Shown here: positions 23,984 to 33,021 of the stretch, piece after piece
Layout: the number at the start of each line of letters is the position of its first letter
How positions within the stretch are numbered: position 1 is the stretch's first letter
Origin: Paenibacillaceae bacterium GAS479
GTDB taxonomy: Bacteria > Bacillota > Bacilli > Paenibacillales > Paenibacillaceae
Direction: 5' to 3'
Assembly (NCBI GenBank): GCA_900105225.1
Contig: LT629764.1
Coordinates: 4,546,501-4,610,500 of the forward strand
DNA: 64,000 nucleotides
Translations under genes and position numbers: made by a program
The notes under the pieces: generated by a model
Database searches by the model: none
The model's input: only the letters and a program-made list of their open reading frames with translations
Told to the model about the DNA's origin: nothing

Positions 23984-24538
23984 ATGCGCCCGTCTGAATC
24001 GATACATGGCAAAATTTTATTGATCGGCTTTATGGGTACCGGCAAATCTACGGTAGGAGCCAAGCTTGCCGCAAAACTTGGCTGGAGATGCACGGACACC
24101 GACTCCGAGGTCGTAGCCGAGGAAGGCTGCTCAATTGCGGAGTTATTCGAGCGGCGGGGTGAGCCGTATTTTCGCGACGCAGAGACCGAAGTTCTAGCCA
24201 AGCTGCTAGAGACGGATGAACCGCTTGTCATTGCGACAGGAGGCGGAGCAGTACTGCGTGAAGGCAATCGGCAATTGATGCTCAGTGGAGCTTTTGTGGC
24301 CGCTTTGCAAGCTTCGGAAGCGGTTATTGTGGAGCGGGTGCGATATGACAAGGGCCGGCCGCTGCTTGGGAGCGATCCTTCGCTTAAAGTGCGCGAGCTG
24401 TTGAAAACTCGCGAAGGGGCCTATGATTTTGCCCATCTGCAAGTAATGACTGACAGTTTAACCCCCGATGAAGCGGCTGAGGAGATTGCGAATGCATATC
24501 ATCTTGCTTCAGGGCTTTACCGCGCTTCCGACTCGTAG
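23984..24538 (+). CDS. aroK: shikimate kinase
   Basis: 184 residues. It phosphorylates shikimate at the 3-hydroxyl with ATP, the step before EPSP synthase, encoded next. Walker A is GFMGTGKST (15-23); shikimate-binding DTDSEV with CSIAELFERRGEPYFRDAE; ATGGGAVLR; the lid KGRPLL. All catalytic residues look intact. GAAGGG precedes the ATG rather closely. aroA follows 44 bases after the stop, so the two form an operon for successive steps of aromatic biosynthesis. Confidence 0.95.
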   Translation: MRPSESIHGKILLIGFMGTGKSTVGAKLAAKLGWRCTDTDSEVVAEEGCSIAELFERRGEPYFRDAETEVLAKLLETDEPLVIATGGGAVLREGNRQLMLSGAFVAALQASEAVIVERVRYDKGRPLLGSDPSLKVRELLKTREGAYDFAHLQVMTDSLTPDEAAEEIANAYHLASGLYRASDS

Positions 24539-24582
24539 CGTTATCTCATGAATTTAGACACATAGAAGGGGAACGATGAAAT

Positions 24583-25875
24583 ATGGACGTATTAGTAACG
24601 CCTACACCGGAGCTGAAGGGAAGCATTCAGGCGCTCTCTTCCAAAAACTATACCACTCGTTATCTGCTTGTGGCCGCCCTTGCGGAAGGCACGAGCACGA
24701 TTTATTATCCTGCCCATAGTGAGGACAGCGACGCAATGCGCCGCTGCATCCGCGATCTCGGTGCTGAGCTGACGGAAGATGAAGAGAAGATTGTCATCAA
24801 AGGTTTTGGCAGCCGTCCGCGCGACGTTCGTGAGCTGAATGTGGGCAATGCTGGAGCGGTTCTGCGTTTCCTCATGGCGGTAACGGCTCTTAGCCCGGAT
24901 GTTACGTTTGTTAATACTTATCCAGATTCGCTAGGCAAGCGGCCGCATGATGACTTAATCGTCTCACTTCGCCAGCTCGGTGTAGAAGTGGATGACAATG
25001 AAGGTAGACTGCCGATCACGATTCGCGGCGGGGCGCCGAAGGGTGGCAAAATTACCGTTTCGGGCAATGTAAGCTCCCAGTTCCTGAGCGCGCTGCTGTT
25101 CCTGACGCCGCTGCTGCAGGAGGATAGCGAAATTGAAGTGCTGGATGATTTGAAATCTAAAGTCGTCGTTGGTCAGACGCTGGAAGTATTGGAGCAGGCA
25201 GGCATCGTCATCGAAGCTTCCGAGGATCTGATGTTTTACCGCGTACCTGGACGCCAGAGCTATCAGGCGCGCACTTACCGTGTGCAAGGAGACTATCCTG
25301 GCTCTGCAGCGGTGCTGGCGGCTGCTGCCGTCACGAAGTCAGACATTACGATCCACGGCTTGCCAGAAAAGAGCAAGCAGGGAGAACGTGCTGTCGTGGA
25401 CGTACTGCGCATGATGGGTACTCCGCTGACTTATGATGGGGATGACGTTACGGTGCGTGGCGACGGACGCCTCCAGGCGGTAGAATTTGATGGCGACGCC
25501 GCTACGGATGCCGTACTGGCGATGGTAGCCGCTGCTGTGTATGCAGAAGGTACGTCTCGCTTTTATAATGTGGAGAATTTGCGCTACAAAGAATGCGACC
25601 GGATTACCGACTATCTCGCTGAGCTTCGCAAGGCCGGTGCTGAGGTAGAGGAGAAGCGCGACGAGATCATTGTCCACGGTAAGCCGGAAGGGTTAGAGGG
25701 CGGAGTAGAAATCAACGCTCACTATGATCACCGCGTCATTATGGCTCTGACCGTAGTCGGCCTGCGTTGCCGCAAACCTCTGCTTATCCGCGATGCGCAT
25801 CATGTGGCGAAGTCTTACCCGATTTTCTTCGATCATCTTCAGGCGCTCGGAGCGAATGTGGAGTGGCAGGAATAG
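24583..25875 (+). CDS. aroA: EPSP synthase, divergent type
   Basis: 430 residues. It joins shikimate 3-phosphate and phosphoenolpyruvate. Retained landmarks: Lys21 and Arg27 in SSKNYTTRYLL, GNVSSQFLSALLF for shikimate-phosphate binding, Asp/Glu in ATDAVLAMVAAAV, RYKECDRI and YDHRVIMAL. The phosphoenolpyruvate loop reads LNVGNAGAVLRFL: positions equivalent to E. coli Thr97 and Pro101 are Ala92 and Phe96. GDYPGSAAVL replaces the usual GDISSAAFFL. The protein is thus clearly an EPSP synthase but from an unusual branch. It could be a second copy in the genome. GGGGAAC precedes the ATG. Confidence 0.92.
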   Translation: MDVLVTPTPELKGSIQALSSKNYTTRYLLVAALAEGTSTIYYPAHSEDSDAMRRCIRDLGAELTEDEEKIVIKGFGSRPRDVRELNVGNAGAVLRFLMAVTALSPDVTFVNTYPDSLGKRPHDDLIVSLRQLGVEVDDNEGRLPITIRGGAPKGGKITVSGNVSSQFLSALLFLTPLLQEDSEIEVLDDLKSKVVVGQTLEVLEQAGIVIEASEDLMFYRVPGRQSYQARTYRVQGDYPGSAAVLAAAAVTKSDITIHGLPEKSKQGERAVVDVLRMMGTPLTYDGDDVTVRGDGRLQAVEFDGDAATDAVLAMVAAAVYAEGTSRFYNVENLRYKECDRITDYLAELRKAGAEVEEKRDEIIVHGKPEGLEGGVEINAHYDHRVIMALTVVGLRCRKPLLIRDAHHVAKSYPIFFDHLQALGANVEWQE

Positions 25876-25958
25876 CAGGAATAGCGTAAAGCAGCAGCCC
25901 GCAGGGCAAAGTAGTACAAGCTGTCATCATTGTTATCATGCACAAGGGGGAATCGACT

Positions 25959-26393
25959 ATGGCATTCGTCAATCCTGAACGGGAAGAAATCAAGGGGCTT
26001 CTGGAGGGGAACACGACGATCGCAGTCGTCGGATTGTCCGACAACCCGGAGCGTACCTCCCACAGTGTGTCGCAAGCGATGCAGCAGCGGGGATACCGTA
26101 TTATTCCGGTTAATCCTGCAGCCGCAGGGGACATCCTCGGGGAAAAAAGCTACCCTGATCTTGGCAGCGTGCCGGAATCAATCGGCATCGTCAATGTGTT
26201 TCGGCGTAGCGAGTTCACGCCTGCTATCGCGCGTGAGGCAGTCGCGGTCGGAGCCAAAGTTCTCTGGCTCCAGCTCGGCGTTTACAGTGAGGAAGCAGCG
26301 GCAATTGCCCAGGAGGGCGGGTTGACCGTCATCATGGACCGCTGCATCAAGGTGGAGGATTCGATTCTGCGTCCGGACATCCAGCGCATCTGA
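25959..26393 (+). CDS. CoA-binding protein, YccU type
   Basis: 144 residues, one Rossmann-like CoA-binding domain. The N-terminus TIAVVGLSDNPERTSHSVSQ has the glycine turn that binds the cofactor pyrophosphate. YRIIPVNPAAAG follows, then IVNVFRRSEFTPAIAREA, LWLQLGVYSEEAAAIAQ and a conserved end IMDRCIKVEDSIL. Its biochemical role is unknown; members bind CoA in crystal structures. GGGGGA precedes the second ATG at 25959, chosen over 25938. It lies 84 bases after aroA and may be read from the same transcript. Confidence 0.9.
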   Translation: MAFVNPEREEIKGLLEGNTTIAVVGLSDNPERTSHSVSQAMQQRGYRIIPVNPAAAGDILGEKSYPDLGSVPESIGIVNVFRRSEFTPAIAREAVAVGAKVLWLQLGVYSEEAAAIAQEGGLTVIMDRCIKVEDSILRPDIQRI

Positions 26394-26463
26394 GATGTCC
26401 GGCGATAGCGGGATAGCGGGATAGCGATTCGGGCAGGCCATATTGCGGCCTGCCTTCTTTCTT

Positions 26464-26492
26464 TTGACAAAGGGGAGTCTAGCGCTTACGAT
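26464..26492 (+). promoter_or_regulatory. promoter of PTS genes, with a weak cre-like half site
   Basis: TTGACA, 17 bases, TACGAT. AGCGCTTACG overlaps the -10 and resembles half of a catabolite-response element (10 of 14 consensus positions), so CcpA control is possible but weakly supported. Confidence 0.5.
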
Positions 26493-26533
26493 ATTTCCGG
26501 TACCTATCACTGTGGCAGAAAAGGAGGAACAGC

Positions 26534-28435
26534 ATGAACTTCATGGGCAATCTTCAGCAGCTCGGCCGTGCCGTCATGCTGCCGACGATTATTCTGCCCG
26601 CAGCGGCAATCTGTTTAAGCTTAAGCATGCTTCCGTGGGATGCACTTGGCCTGCCCATGTTATCCGGCTATTTATCCGTCGCGGGTAAATCGCTGTTTGT
26701 CTTTTTACCCTACTTGTTCGCTGTAGGAGTGGCGTGGGGAACGTCCAGCAATGGCGGCGCAGCAGCTTTATCGGCGCTCGCGGGCATGTTCATTTATACC
26801 GGAATCGTGCAGTTTAGCCATTACGATATTCAACCGACGGTGCTTATCGGAGCGCTGATCGGCATGCTCTCCGGGTACAGTTATGAACGTTTTAAATCTA
26901 TCCGACTGCCAGAGTACATACAATTTTTTGGGGGACCTCGTTTTGTCCCGTTGTTCGTTAGCTTCGTCTGTGTGCTTTTCTCCATGCTGATGATCGGAAT
27001 CGCTCCTTCGCTCAGCAGGGGGCTCGTATTGCTTGGCGACGTCGTTTCATCCGCTGGCGGCTTTGGCGTGTTTCTCTATGGTTTCCTGCATCGGATTCTC
27101 GTCGTATTCGGGCTGCATCATCTGTTGAATCATGTGTTCTGGTTCCAGGTCGGCGGCTTTAAAATGGACGACGGCAACATGATGTACGGTGATCTGCCGC
27201 GGTTTTTCGCGGGTGATCCAACGGCTGGAGTGTTCATGGCAGGCTTGTATCCGACGATGATGTTCGCTTTGCCGGCAATCGCGATCGCGATTATACAAGA
27301 AGCTAGGGAGGATCTTAAACCGAAGATTAAGCGCACTTTTCTCACAGCGGCGCTGGCTTCTTTCCTGACCGGTGTATCGGAGCCTGTGGAGTTCGCCTTC
27401 CTGTTTGTTGCGCCGTATCTTTTTGTCATCCATGCTTTTCTTTCCGGCATCATTATGTGGGTTACATACGAACTGGGCATCCTGCATGGATTCTCGTTCT
27501 CAGCCGGCGCGATCGATTATGTACTCAACATGCATTTAGCGACCAAGGGCTGGCTGCTTCTTCCACTTGGCATCGTCGTGTTTATCTTGTATTATGTCCT
27601 TTTCCGATGGGCAATTCGACGGTTCCAGATCCCGACTCCCGGCCGCGAGGAAGGCTCGGCGTTGGACGACTGGGCGAGCGATATTCCTTATCGCGCTCCG
27701 CTCATTTTGCAGGCCATGGGTGGCAAAGAGAACCTGGAAACATTGGAAGCCTGCATCACTCGATTGCGCATTAAAGTCCGCAATGAACGGCTGATGGACA
27801 ATGCCGCTTTGCGTGATCTAGGTGCTGCTGGCGTCATTCGGCTTGGCGGCGGCAATGTGCAAGTTGTCTTTGGAACCTTCTCCGAGCTGATTCGCGAGGA
27901 AATGATCAAAACGATGCAGCGCGACCAGGCACAGGTACTGTTCAGCTCGCCTGTACAGGGTAAGATGATTCCGTTGGACGAAGTGCCCGATCCTATTTTC
28001 TCCGGCAAGCTTGTCGGTGATGGTGTGGCGTTCCTGCCGGAACGGGGGGAACTGGTAGCGCCGGTGAAGGGCGAGGTCATCTTGCTTTATCCGACGATGC
28101 ATGCCATCGGGTTGCGCACAAAAGAAGGGCTGGAAGTATTGATGCATATCGGCATCGATACTTCAACGCTCAAGGATGAGGATTATTTTCACGCGGCGGT
28201 CAAAGAAGGGGATGAAGTTACCCCTGGGCAGCTACTTATATCATTTGATGTTCAGCGTCTGCGCAAAGCCGGAAAGTCGCTGGCAACGCCGATGGTCATT
28301 ACGAATCCCCAACTCGTACGTTCGTGGGGCTATGGACCTTTCAAGCCGGTGAAACGCGGGCAGACGGCCGTTATGTCCGTCACGTTGCGCGAACGCGAGC
28401 ACGAGCACAGTAATGTTGGAGGGAAACGCTCATGA
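26534..28435 (+). CDS. PTS permease EIICBA, glucose/N-acetylglucosamine family
   Basis: 633 residues with all three PTS domains in one chain. EIIC occupies about residues 1-365 (ten or so membrane helices, GLHHLLNHVFWFQVGGF, and SEPVEFAFLF with the conserved Glu). EIIB has the phosphorylated Cys407 in LEACITRLRIKV. EIIA has His523 and phosphorylated His538 in EVLMHIGIDTSTL. It imports and phosphorylates a hexose; the HHLLNxxFWFQ stretch resembles NagE/NagP, so N-acetylglucosamine is the best guess, glucose second. AAAGGAGG is a strong ribosome site. The Enzyme I gene overlaps its stop by 4 bases. Confidence 0.92.
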   Translation: MNFMGNLQQLGRAVMLPTIILPAAAICLSLSMLPWDALGLPMLSGYLSVAGKSLFVFLPYLFAVGVAWGTSSNGGAAALSALAGMFIYTGIVQFSHYDIQPTVLIGALIGMLSGYSYERFKSIRLPEYIQFFGGPRFVPLFVSFVCVLFSMLMIGIAPSLSRGLVLLGDVVSSAGGFGVFLYGFLHRILVVFGLHHLLNHVFWFQVGGFKMDDGNMMYGDLPRFFAGDPTAGVFMAGLYPTMMFALPAIAIAIIQEAREDLKPKIKRTFLTAALASFLTGVSEPVEFAFLFVAPYLFVIHAFLSGIIMWVTYELGILHGFSFSAGAIDYVLNMHLATKGWLLLPLGIVVFILYYVLFRWAIRRFQIPTPGREEGSALDDWASDIPYRAPLILQAMGGKENLETLEACITRLRIKVRNERLMDNAALRDLGAAGVIRLGGGNVQVVFGTFSELIREEMIKTMQRDQAQVLFSSPVQGKMIPLDEVPDPIFSGKLVGDGVAFLPERGELVAPVKGEVILLYPTMHAIGLRTKEGLEVLMHIGIDTSTLKDEDYFHAAVKEGDEVTPGQLLISFDVQRLRKAGKSLATPMVITNPQLVRSWGYGPFKPVKRGQTAVMSVTLREREHEHSNVGGKRS

Positions 28436-30198
28436 TTCAGGGAATAGGAGCTTCTTCAGGTATCGCGATCGGCAAATGTTTTGTGCTTCCGAATTGGGAG
28501 TGGGACCTGCCGGAGCAAAAAATCGACGTCGCGGATCTGGCAAGGGAGTTCGAGCGTCTCTATGAAGGCATCCGGACCTCGAAGGTAGAAATCGAGCAGA
28601 TGAAGGATGAGCTCAGCGAGGTTGTCGGGCCCGAGGAAAGAAGTATTTTCGACGCTCATATTGCCATTCTTGAGGATCCGGTTTTTATGAACGAGATTCA
28701 GGGCATGATCGAGCGCCAATATAAAGCAGCAGAGGTGGCGGTCAAGGAAGCGATCGACCACTTCGTAACGATGTTTGATCTGCTGGATGATGAATATATG
28801 AAGGAGCGTGCGCTGGACATCCGTGATGTCGGCAATCGCCTGCTCAAACATCTGCTCGGAGCGCCGGAGATTACTTTGCCTTCGGATACCCAGCCTTATA
28901 TTTTGGTAGCTAAGGAGCTTTCACCTTCCCAGCTTGCGCATCTCAATCCAAGCAATGTTTTGGGCATCGCTACATTCGTAGGGAGCACCACATCCCACTC
29001 GGCCATCATGGCTAGAGCTCTCGGTATCCCGCTTGTAGTCGCTGTGGATAGCGAGCTGGAGGAGACAGTGGCGACGGGGGATTTGCTGATTATCGACGGT
29101 AGCAGCGGCATCGTGGAGCTTAAGCCCCCTGCAGAGCAGATCCGCGCCTATACGAAGCTGAAGCAGCAACAGGAAGAAGAGCATAATCGGCTGCGAGGTC
29201 TGGCCCATTTTGACCCGTCAACCCCTGACGGAAAAACGCTACGCCTGTCGGCCAACATCAGTTCGCTCAAGGAGCTGGAGATTGCGCTTTCCAGCGGAGC
29301 TTATGGAGTCGGGCTGTTCCGCACGGAATTTCTTTATATGGACAGGACACGGTTTCCTAAGGAAGAGGAGCAGTTCGAAGTCTATCGCAGCGTAGCCGAA
29401 AAGCTCGAGGGTGGGCCTCTGGTCATCCGTACGCTCGACATCGGTGGAGACAAACATCTCGATTATTTTGAGCTGCCGGAGGAAGAGAACCCGTTTCTCG
29501 GTTATCGCGCGATCCGGATCAGCCTTGACCGTAAGGACCTTTTCCGTACGCAGCTAAAAGCGATTCTGCGAGCTTCTCATTACGGAGATGTAAAGGTCAT
29601 GTACCCGCTTATTTCCTCCGTAGAGGAGGTTCGTGAAGCGAATGGGGTGCTGCGGGAAGCGATGGAGGAGCTTGATCGGGAAGGCAAGCCGTACAATCGG
29701 TCCATGGAAACCGGCGTCATGATCGAGCTGCCTGCAGCGGTGATGATTGCAGAGCTGCTCGCTCGGGAGGTGGACTTTTTCAGCATCGGAACTAATGATC
29801 TCGTCCAGTTCACGCTTGCTGTGGACCGGATGAACGACAAAATTTCCCACCTCTATGAGCCGTTCCATCCCGCTGTGCTGCGCATGCTACGGACAACTGT
29901 AGAGGCAGGCCGCCGGCAAGGAATATCGGTCGGTGTATGTGGAGAGCTTGCAGGAGATCCGGCTGCTCTGCCGATTTGGCTCGGCCTCAATGTGGATGGA
30001 CTCAGCATGTCCTCGCATTCTATCCTGCAGGTCAAGGAGAGGCTGCTGCGCACGCAGCAGGAGGAAAGCAAGGCTGTATTCCAGCATATTATGGCTAGCA
30101 GCACGTCAGCCGAAATCAAGCGGTTATTGCGGGAGTTCCAGGGCGAAGTTGATTCGCAAGAGGAGCAAGCCGGGATTGGCGACCCTCTTCGGAGCTAA
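28432..30198 (+). CDS. ptsI: PTS Enzyme I (phosphoenolpyruvate-protein phosphotransferase)
   Basis: 588 residues, slightly longer than usual (about 570) because of a C-terminal tail. It transfers phosphate from PEP to HPr. The phosphorylated His189 lies in GSTTSHSAIMARALGIP. The PEP-binding barrel shows FRTEFLYMDR, GGDKHLDYF, FFSIGTNDLVQFTLAVDR and ISVGVCGELAGDP with the active-site Cys. Its ATG overlaps the EIICBA stop. No HPr gene is next to it, unlike the classic ptsHI order, so this may be a dedicated or second Enzyme I. Confidence 0.93.
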   Translation: MIQGIGASSGIAIGKCFVLPNWEWDLPEQKIDVADLAREFERLYEGIRTSKVEIEQMKDELSEVVGPEERSIFDAHIAILEDPVFMNEIQGMIERQYKAAEVAVKEAIDHFVTMFDLLDDEYMKERALDIRDVGNRLLKHLLGAPEITLPSDTQPYILVAKELSPSQLAHLNPSNVLGIATFVGSTTSHSAIMARALGIPLVVAVDSELEETVATGDLLIIDGSSGIVELKPPAEQIRAYTKLKQQQEEEHNRLRGLAHFDPSTPDGKTLRLSANISSLKELEIALSSGAYGVGLFRTEFLYMDRTRFPKEEEQFEVYRSVAEKLEGGPLVIRTLDIGGDKHLDYFELPEEENPFLGYRAIRISLDRKDLFRTQLKAILRASHYGDVKVMYPLISSVEEVREANGVLREAMEELDREGKPYNRSMETGVMIELPAAVMIAELLAREVDFFSIGTNDLVQFTLAVDRMNDKISHLYEPFHPAVLRMLRTTVEAGRRQGISVGVCGELAGDPAALPIWLGLNVDGLSMSSHSILQVKERLLRTQQEESKAVFQHIMASSTSAEIKRLLREFQGEVDSQEEQAGIGDPLRS

Positions 30199-30226
30199 GG
30201 CGATTTTCGCTGTTGAATTGCACCAA

Positions 30227-30258
30227 AAGAGCCTTGCCGAGTAACAGGCAAGGCTCTT
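30227..30258. terminator. hairpin after ptsI, between convergent genes
   Basis: AAGAGCCTTGCC, 8-base loop, GGCAAGGCTCTT, a perfect 12-bp stem. The T-run is better on the leftward strand. Confidence 0.75.
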
Positions 30259-30304
30259 AATATAGGCTGGACCCGTCACATGATGACCGGATGCAGGGAA
30301 CCTA

Positions 30305-30829
30305 TTAACGATTTTTCAACGCATCAACAAACGCTTTGGCATAAGGCGGAAGATCGGGTGGACGGCGAGCCGAGATCAGGTTTCCATCAACGACGACGGC
30401 TTCATCGAACCAGGTCGCTCCGGCATTCTCCATATCGTCCCGAATACCAGGTGTAGAAGTTACCTTGCGTCCCTGCAAAATTTTAGCGGAAATCAGCACC
30501 CAGCCAGCATGGCAGATCTGGCCAATTGGCTTGCCGCTGCGGTCCATCTCCTGGACTAGGCGCAGCACCTCAGGATAGCGGCGGATTTTATCCGGCGCCC
30601 AGCCGCCCGGCACGAGCAGGCCGTCGATGGTGGAGGCATCCATCTCCTCATAGGAAAGATCGGCTGTGGCGGGAACGCCATATTTGCCAATGTGAGTTTT
30701 ACCCTTTTGCGGACCGGCGAATTCGACAATTGCGCCCTCCTCCCGTACCCGATAGACAGGATACCAGAGCTCAAGATCCTCAAATTCATCGTCAAGCAAG
30801 CAGATGACACGTTTACCTTGTAGAGTCAT
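30305..30829 (-). CDS. DJ-1/PfpI family protein
   Basis: 174 residues with the class I glutamine amidotransferase-like fold. It has the elbow Cys106 in IGQICHAGW, Glu16 near the N-terminus (DDEFEDLELW) and a conserved DGLLVPGGWAPDKIRR. The family includes intracellular peptidases, deglycases and chaperones acting on glyoxal damage; YfkM of Bacillus is close in pattern. AGGAGG lies 10 bases before the second ATG (30829), preferred to 30838. Monocistronic, facing ptsI. Confidence 0.9.
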   Translation of the reverse strand: MTLQGKRVICLLDDEFEDLELWYPVYRVREEGAIVEFAGPQKGKTHIGKYGVPATADLSYEEMDASTIDGLLVPGGWAPDKIRRYPEVLRLVQEMDRSGKPIGQICHAGWVLISAKILQGRKVTSTPGIRDDMENAGATWFDEAVVVDGNLISARRPPDLPPYAKAFVDALKNR

Positions 30830-31108
30830 TCTAATCATTCCTCCTCTTTGGGCTATTGTACGGGAGGAGCAAGGTTAAATCAAACCGTGTCAAGCTGTGT
30901 CAAATAGGCTGCATTTACAGAAAATGCTTGCAAGCGACCAGCAGGAATTATCGCGAAAAAGGTCGAAGTAAGGAAGAGGCTGTTAGATGATAAGCTGAAC
31001 GACTATTTCAGCGTTGCGGATAATCGACGGAATCATTTCCAACTTCACGCAGTATTATTGATGCTGCTGAAGGGCGCGACGCCTTGTTGATGATGAAGGA
31101 GTGGACCA

Positions 31109-31525
31109 ATGATGCATAAAACCTGTACTTGCGGCCACGCGATGAACATGAAGCTGCGAACGGTCATCTATTCGGGTAAGGTCGAAATCGATAATGTACC
31201 TATTTATTCTTGCCCTTCTTGCAGTCGCAGCGAGGTACTGCCTGAAGTGAAGCCGGATCTGACCGGATTGATCGGACAACTTGGCGAAGAGCCTGCGAAA
31301 CAGACTCTCTTGTTTAATGAGCTCAATGAATGGGCAGATTTATTGGTAGAAGCCTGCTCGAAGCGTAGAACGCCCGATTTGACTGCTGTTCAGCAAATTA
31401 TTGATGAGCGGATTGATTCCTTGCTGGAGCTGCTGCTTTTGGCAAGCTCAGTTGGCGATGAAGCCTGGAGGCTTGAAATCGAGAAGAGGCTGTCACAGCT
31501 AAGTCGCTGCACGTTGAATATATAA
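31109..31525 (+). CDS. YgiT-type zinc-finger protein
   Basis: 138 residues. Two Cys pairs at the N-terminus (CTCGHAM, then YSCPSCSRSEVLPEV) with a beta strand between (KLRTVIYSGKVEIDNVPIY) form a zinc ribbon like the YgiT/MqsA N-domain. The rest is helical (EWADLLVEACSKRR, IIDERIDSLLELLLLASS). No HTH is evident, and no toxin gene precedes it, so an antitoxin role is not supported. AAGGAG lies 9 bases before the start. ytxJ follows within 54 bases. Confidence 0.75.
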   Translation: MMHKTCTCGHAMNMKLRTVIYSGKVEIDNVPIYSCPSCSRSEVLPEVKPDLTGLIGQLGEEPAKQTLLFNELNEWADLLVEACSKRRTPDLTAVQQIIDERIDSLLELLLLASSVGDEAWRLEIEKRLSQLSRCTLNI

Positions 31526-31578
31526 GCAGGCGACATCCTAACACAGATGGTTATTTTTCATAAGGAGAGTGGGATGAA

Positions 31579-31917
31579 ATGAGCTTTATTTCCCTGGAGA
31601 AGATAGAAGACTGGAATAAAGTACTGGAGCAATCCCATGAGAAGCCTGTGCTTGTGTTTAAGCATAGCACTCGTTGCTCGGTAAGCGCGGAGGCGCATGA
31701 AGCTTGGCTGCACTGGATTGAAAAATCCAAAGGCGAAGCGGTTGATACCGCGATGGTGCGTGTGGTGGAGGAGCGCCCTGTGTCAAACGCAATCGAAGAG
31801 CAGCTAGGTGTCAAGCATGCGTCTCCTCAAGCGATTCTGGTCCGCGGCGGCAGGGCTGAATGGCATACGTCTCATTGGAATATTACGGAAACAGCGCTTG
31901 TCGACAATGTGCGCTGA
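31579..31917 (+). CDS. ytxJ: bacillithiol-linked redox protein YtxJ
   Basis: 112 residues, thioredoxin-like. The monothiol site HSTRCSVSAEAHEAW corresponds to the TxCPIS motif of YtxJ; Pro is replaced by Val here. VRVVEERPVSNAIEEQLGV and HASPQAILVRGG (cis-Pro loop) are conserved. In Firmicutes it works as a bacilliredoxin-type protein that removes bacillithiol from proteins. It lies just before ccpA, as in Bacillus, where ytxJ and ccpA are close neighbours. GGAGAG precedes the ATG. Confidence 0.9.
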   Translation: MSFISLEKIEDWNKVLEQSHEKPVLVFKHSTRCSVSAEAHEAWLHWIEKSKGEAVDTAMVRVVEERPVSNAIEEQLGVKHASPQAILVRGGRAEWHTSHWNITETALVDNVR

Positions 31918-32010
31918 CATTGCATAAGCCCTTTAATTATCGTATGATTACCCTAATATAAAGGGCATAATGATGCCTATAAATTTCATTACAATTGGAG
32001 AGAAGGAACC

Positions 32011-33021
32011 GTGACTGTAACCATTTATGATGTTGCAAGAGAAGCGGGAGTGTCTATGGCTACAGTCTCCCGCGTCGTCAACAATAACCCGAATGTTAAA
32101 CCTCAAACCCGTAAAAAGGTTTATGAAGCTATTGAAAGACTAGGCTACCGACCTAATGCCGTTGCCCGTGGTCTGGCTAGCAAAAAAACGACTACGGTCG
32201 GAGTTGTTATTCCTGATATTTCCAACTCTAACTTTGCAGAGGTTGCTCGCGGCATCGAGGATATCGCGAATATGTACCACTACAACATTATTCTTTGCAA
32301 TGCGGACAAGCGTAAGGACAAAGAGATCCGCGTCATCAACACGCTTCTGGAGAAGCAAGTTGACGGCCTGCTGTTCATGGGCGGAGCTGTGACGGAGGAG
32401 CATGTGCAGGCGTTCAAGACAGCTAATGTACCTGTAGTCCTGTGTGCAACGACGGATGAGGAGAACAAGATTCCTTCGGTCGACATCAACCATGAGGAAG
32501 CGGCTTATGATGCAGTTAATGTGCTGCTGGGCCAAGGCCATAAAGATATCGCGATGATCAGCGGTACGCTGCAGGATCCATCCAACGGTTATGCTCGTTA
32601 CTACGGGTATAAGAGAGCGATGGAGGAGGCTGGCATACCTGAGCGCGAAGAGTTCGTACGGGTAGGCAACTACCGTTATGAGTCCGGTGTTGAAGCTATG
32701 AATTACTTTTTAGAACAGGACAAGCATCCTACCGCTGTATTTGCAGCAACGGATGAGATGGCAATTGGAGCGATCCATGCCATTCAGGACAAAGGACTTC
32801 GTGTACCAGAGGATATTTCGGTTATCAGCGTAGACAACAGCCGCATGGCCTCCATGGTCCGTCCGCAGCTGTCTGCCGTTGCACAGCCGATGTATGATAT
32901 TGGTGCGGTATCCATGCGCCTGCTCACTAAGCTCATGAAGAAGGAACAAGTGGAGCAGATCAAGGTTGTTCTTCCTCATGAAGTGGTCAAGCGTCAATCC
33001 GTAGGAGCAATACAAGGATGA
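32011..33021 (+). CDS. ccpA: catabolite control protein A
   Basis: 336 residues, a LacI-family regulator. The HTH ([20 protein letters not shown]) and hinge ([19 protein letters not shown]) match CcpA closely. The core domain includes [16 protein letters not shown] and the HPr-Ser-P contact region ([16 protein letters not shown]). With HPr(Ser-P) or Crh it binds cre sites and represses or activates carbon genes, including acsA next door. GTG start with GGAGAG upstream. It overlaps the nucleosidase gene by 4 bases (ATGA). Confidence 0.95.
   Translation: MTVTIYDVAREAGVSMATVSRVVNNNPNVKPQTRKKVYEAIERLGYRPNAVARGLASKKTTTVGVVIPDISNSNFAEVARGIEDIANMYHYNIILCNADKRKDKEIRVINTLLEKQVDGLLFMGGAVTEEHVQAFKTANVPVVLCATTDEENKIPSVDINHEEAAYDAVNVLLGQGHKDIAMISGTLQDPSNGYARYYGYKRAMEEAGIPEREEFVRVGNYRYESGVEAMNYFLEQDKHPTAVFAATDEMAIGAIHAIQDKGLRVPEDISVISVDNSRMASMVRPQLSAVAQPMYDIGAVSMRLLTKLMKKEQVEQIKVVLPHEVVKRQSVGAIQG

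Noticed and set aside
30900-31090. Coding remnant (KRLLDDKLNDYFSVADNRRN frame) before the zinc-finger gene
   Set aside because: The frame is protein-like for about 50 codons but has no start codon or ribosome site and matches nothing recognised; kept out of the feature list.
31109-31525. MqsA-type antitoxin
   Set aside because: Only the zinc ribbon is similar; no helix-turn-helix and no toxin gene upstream.
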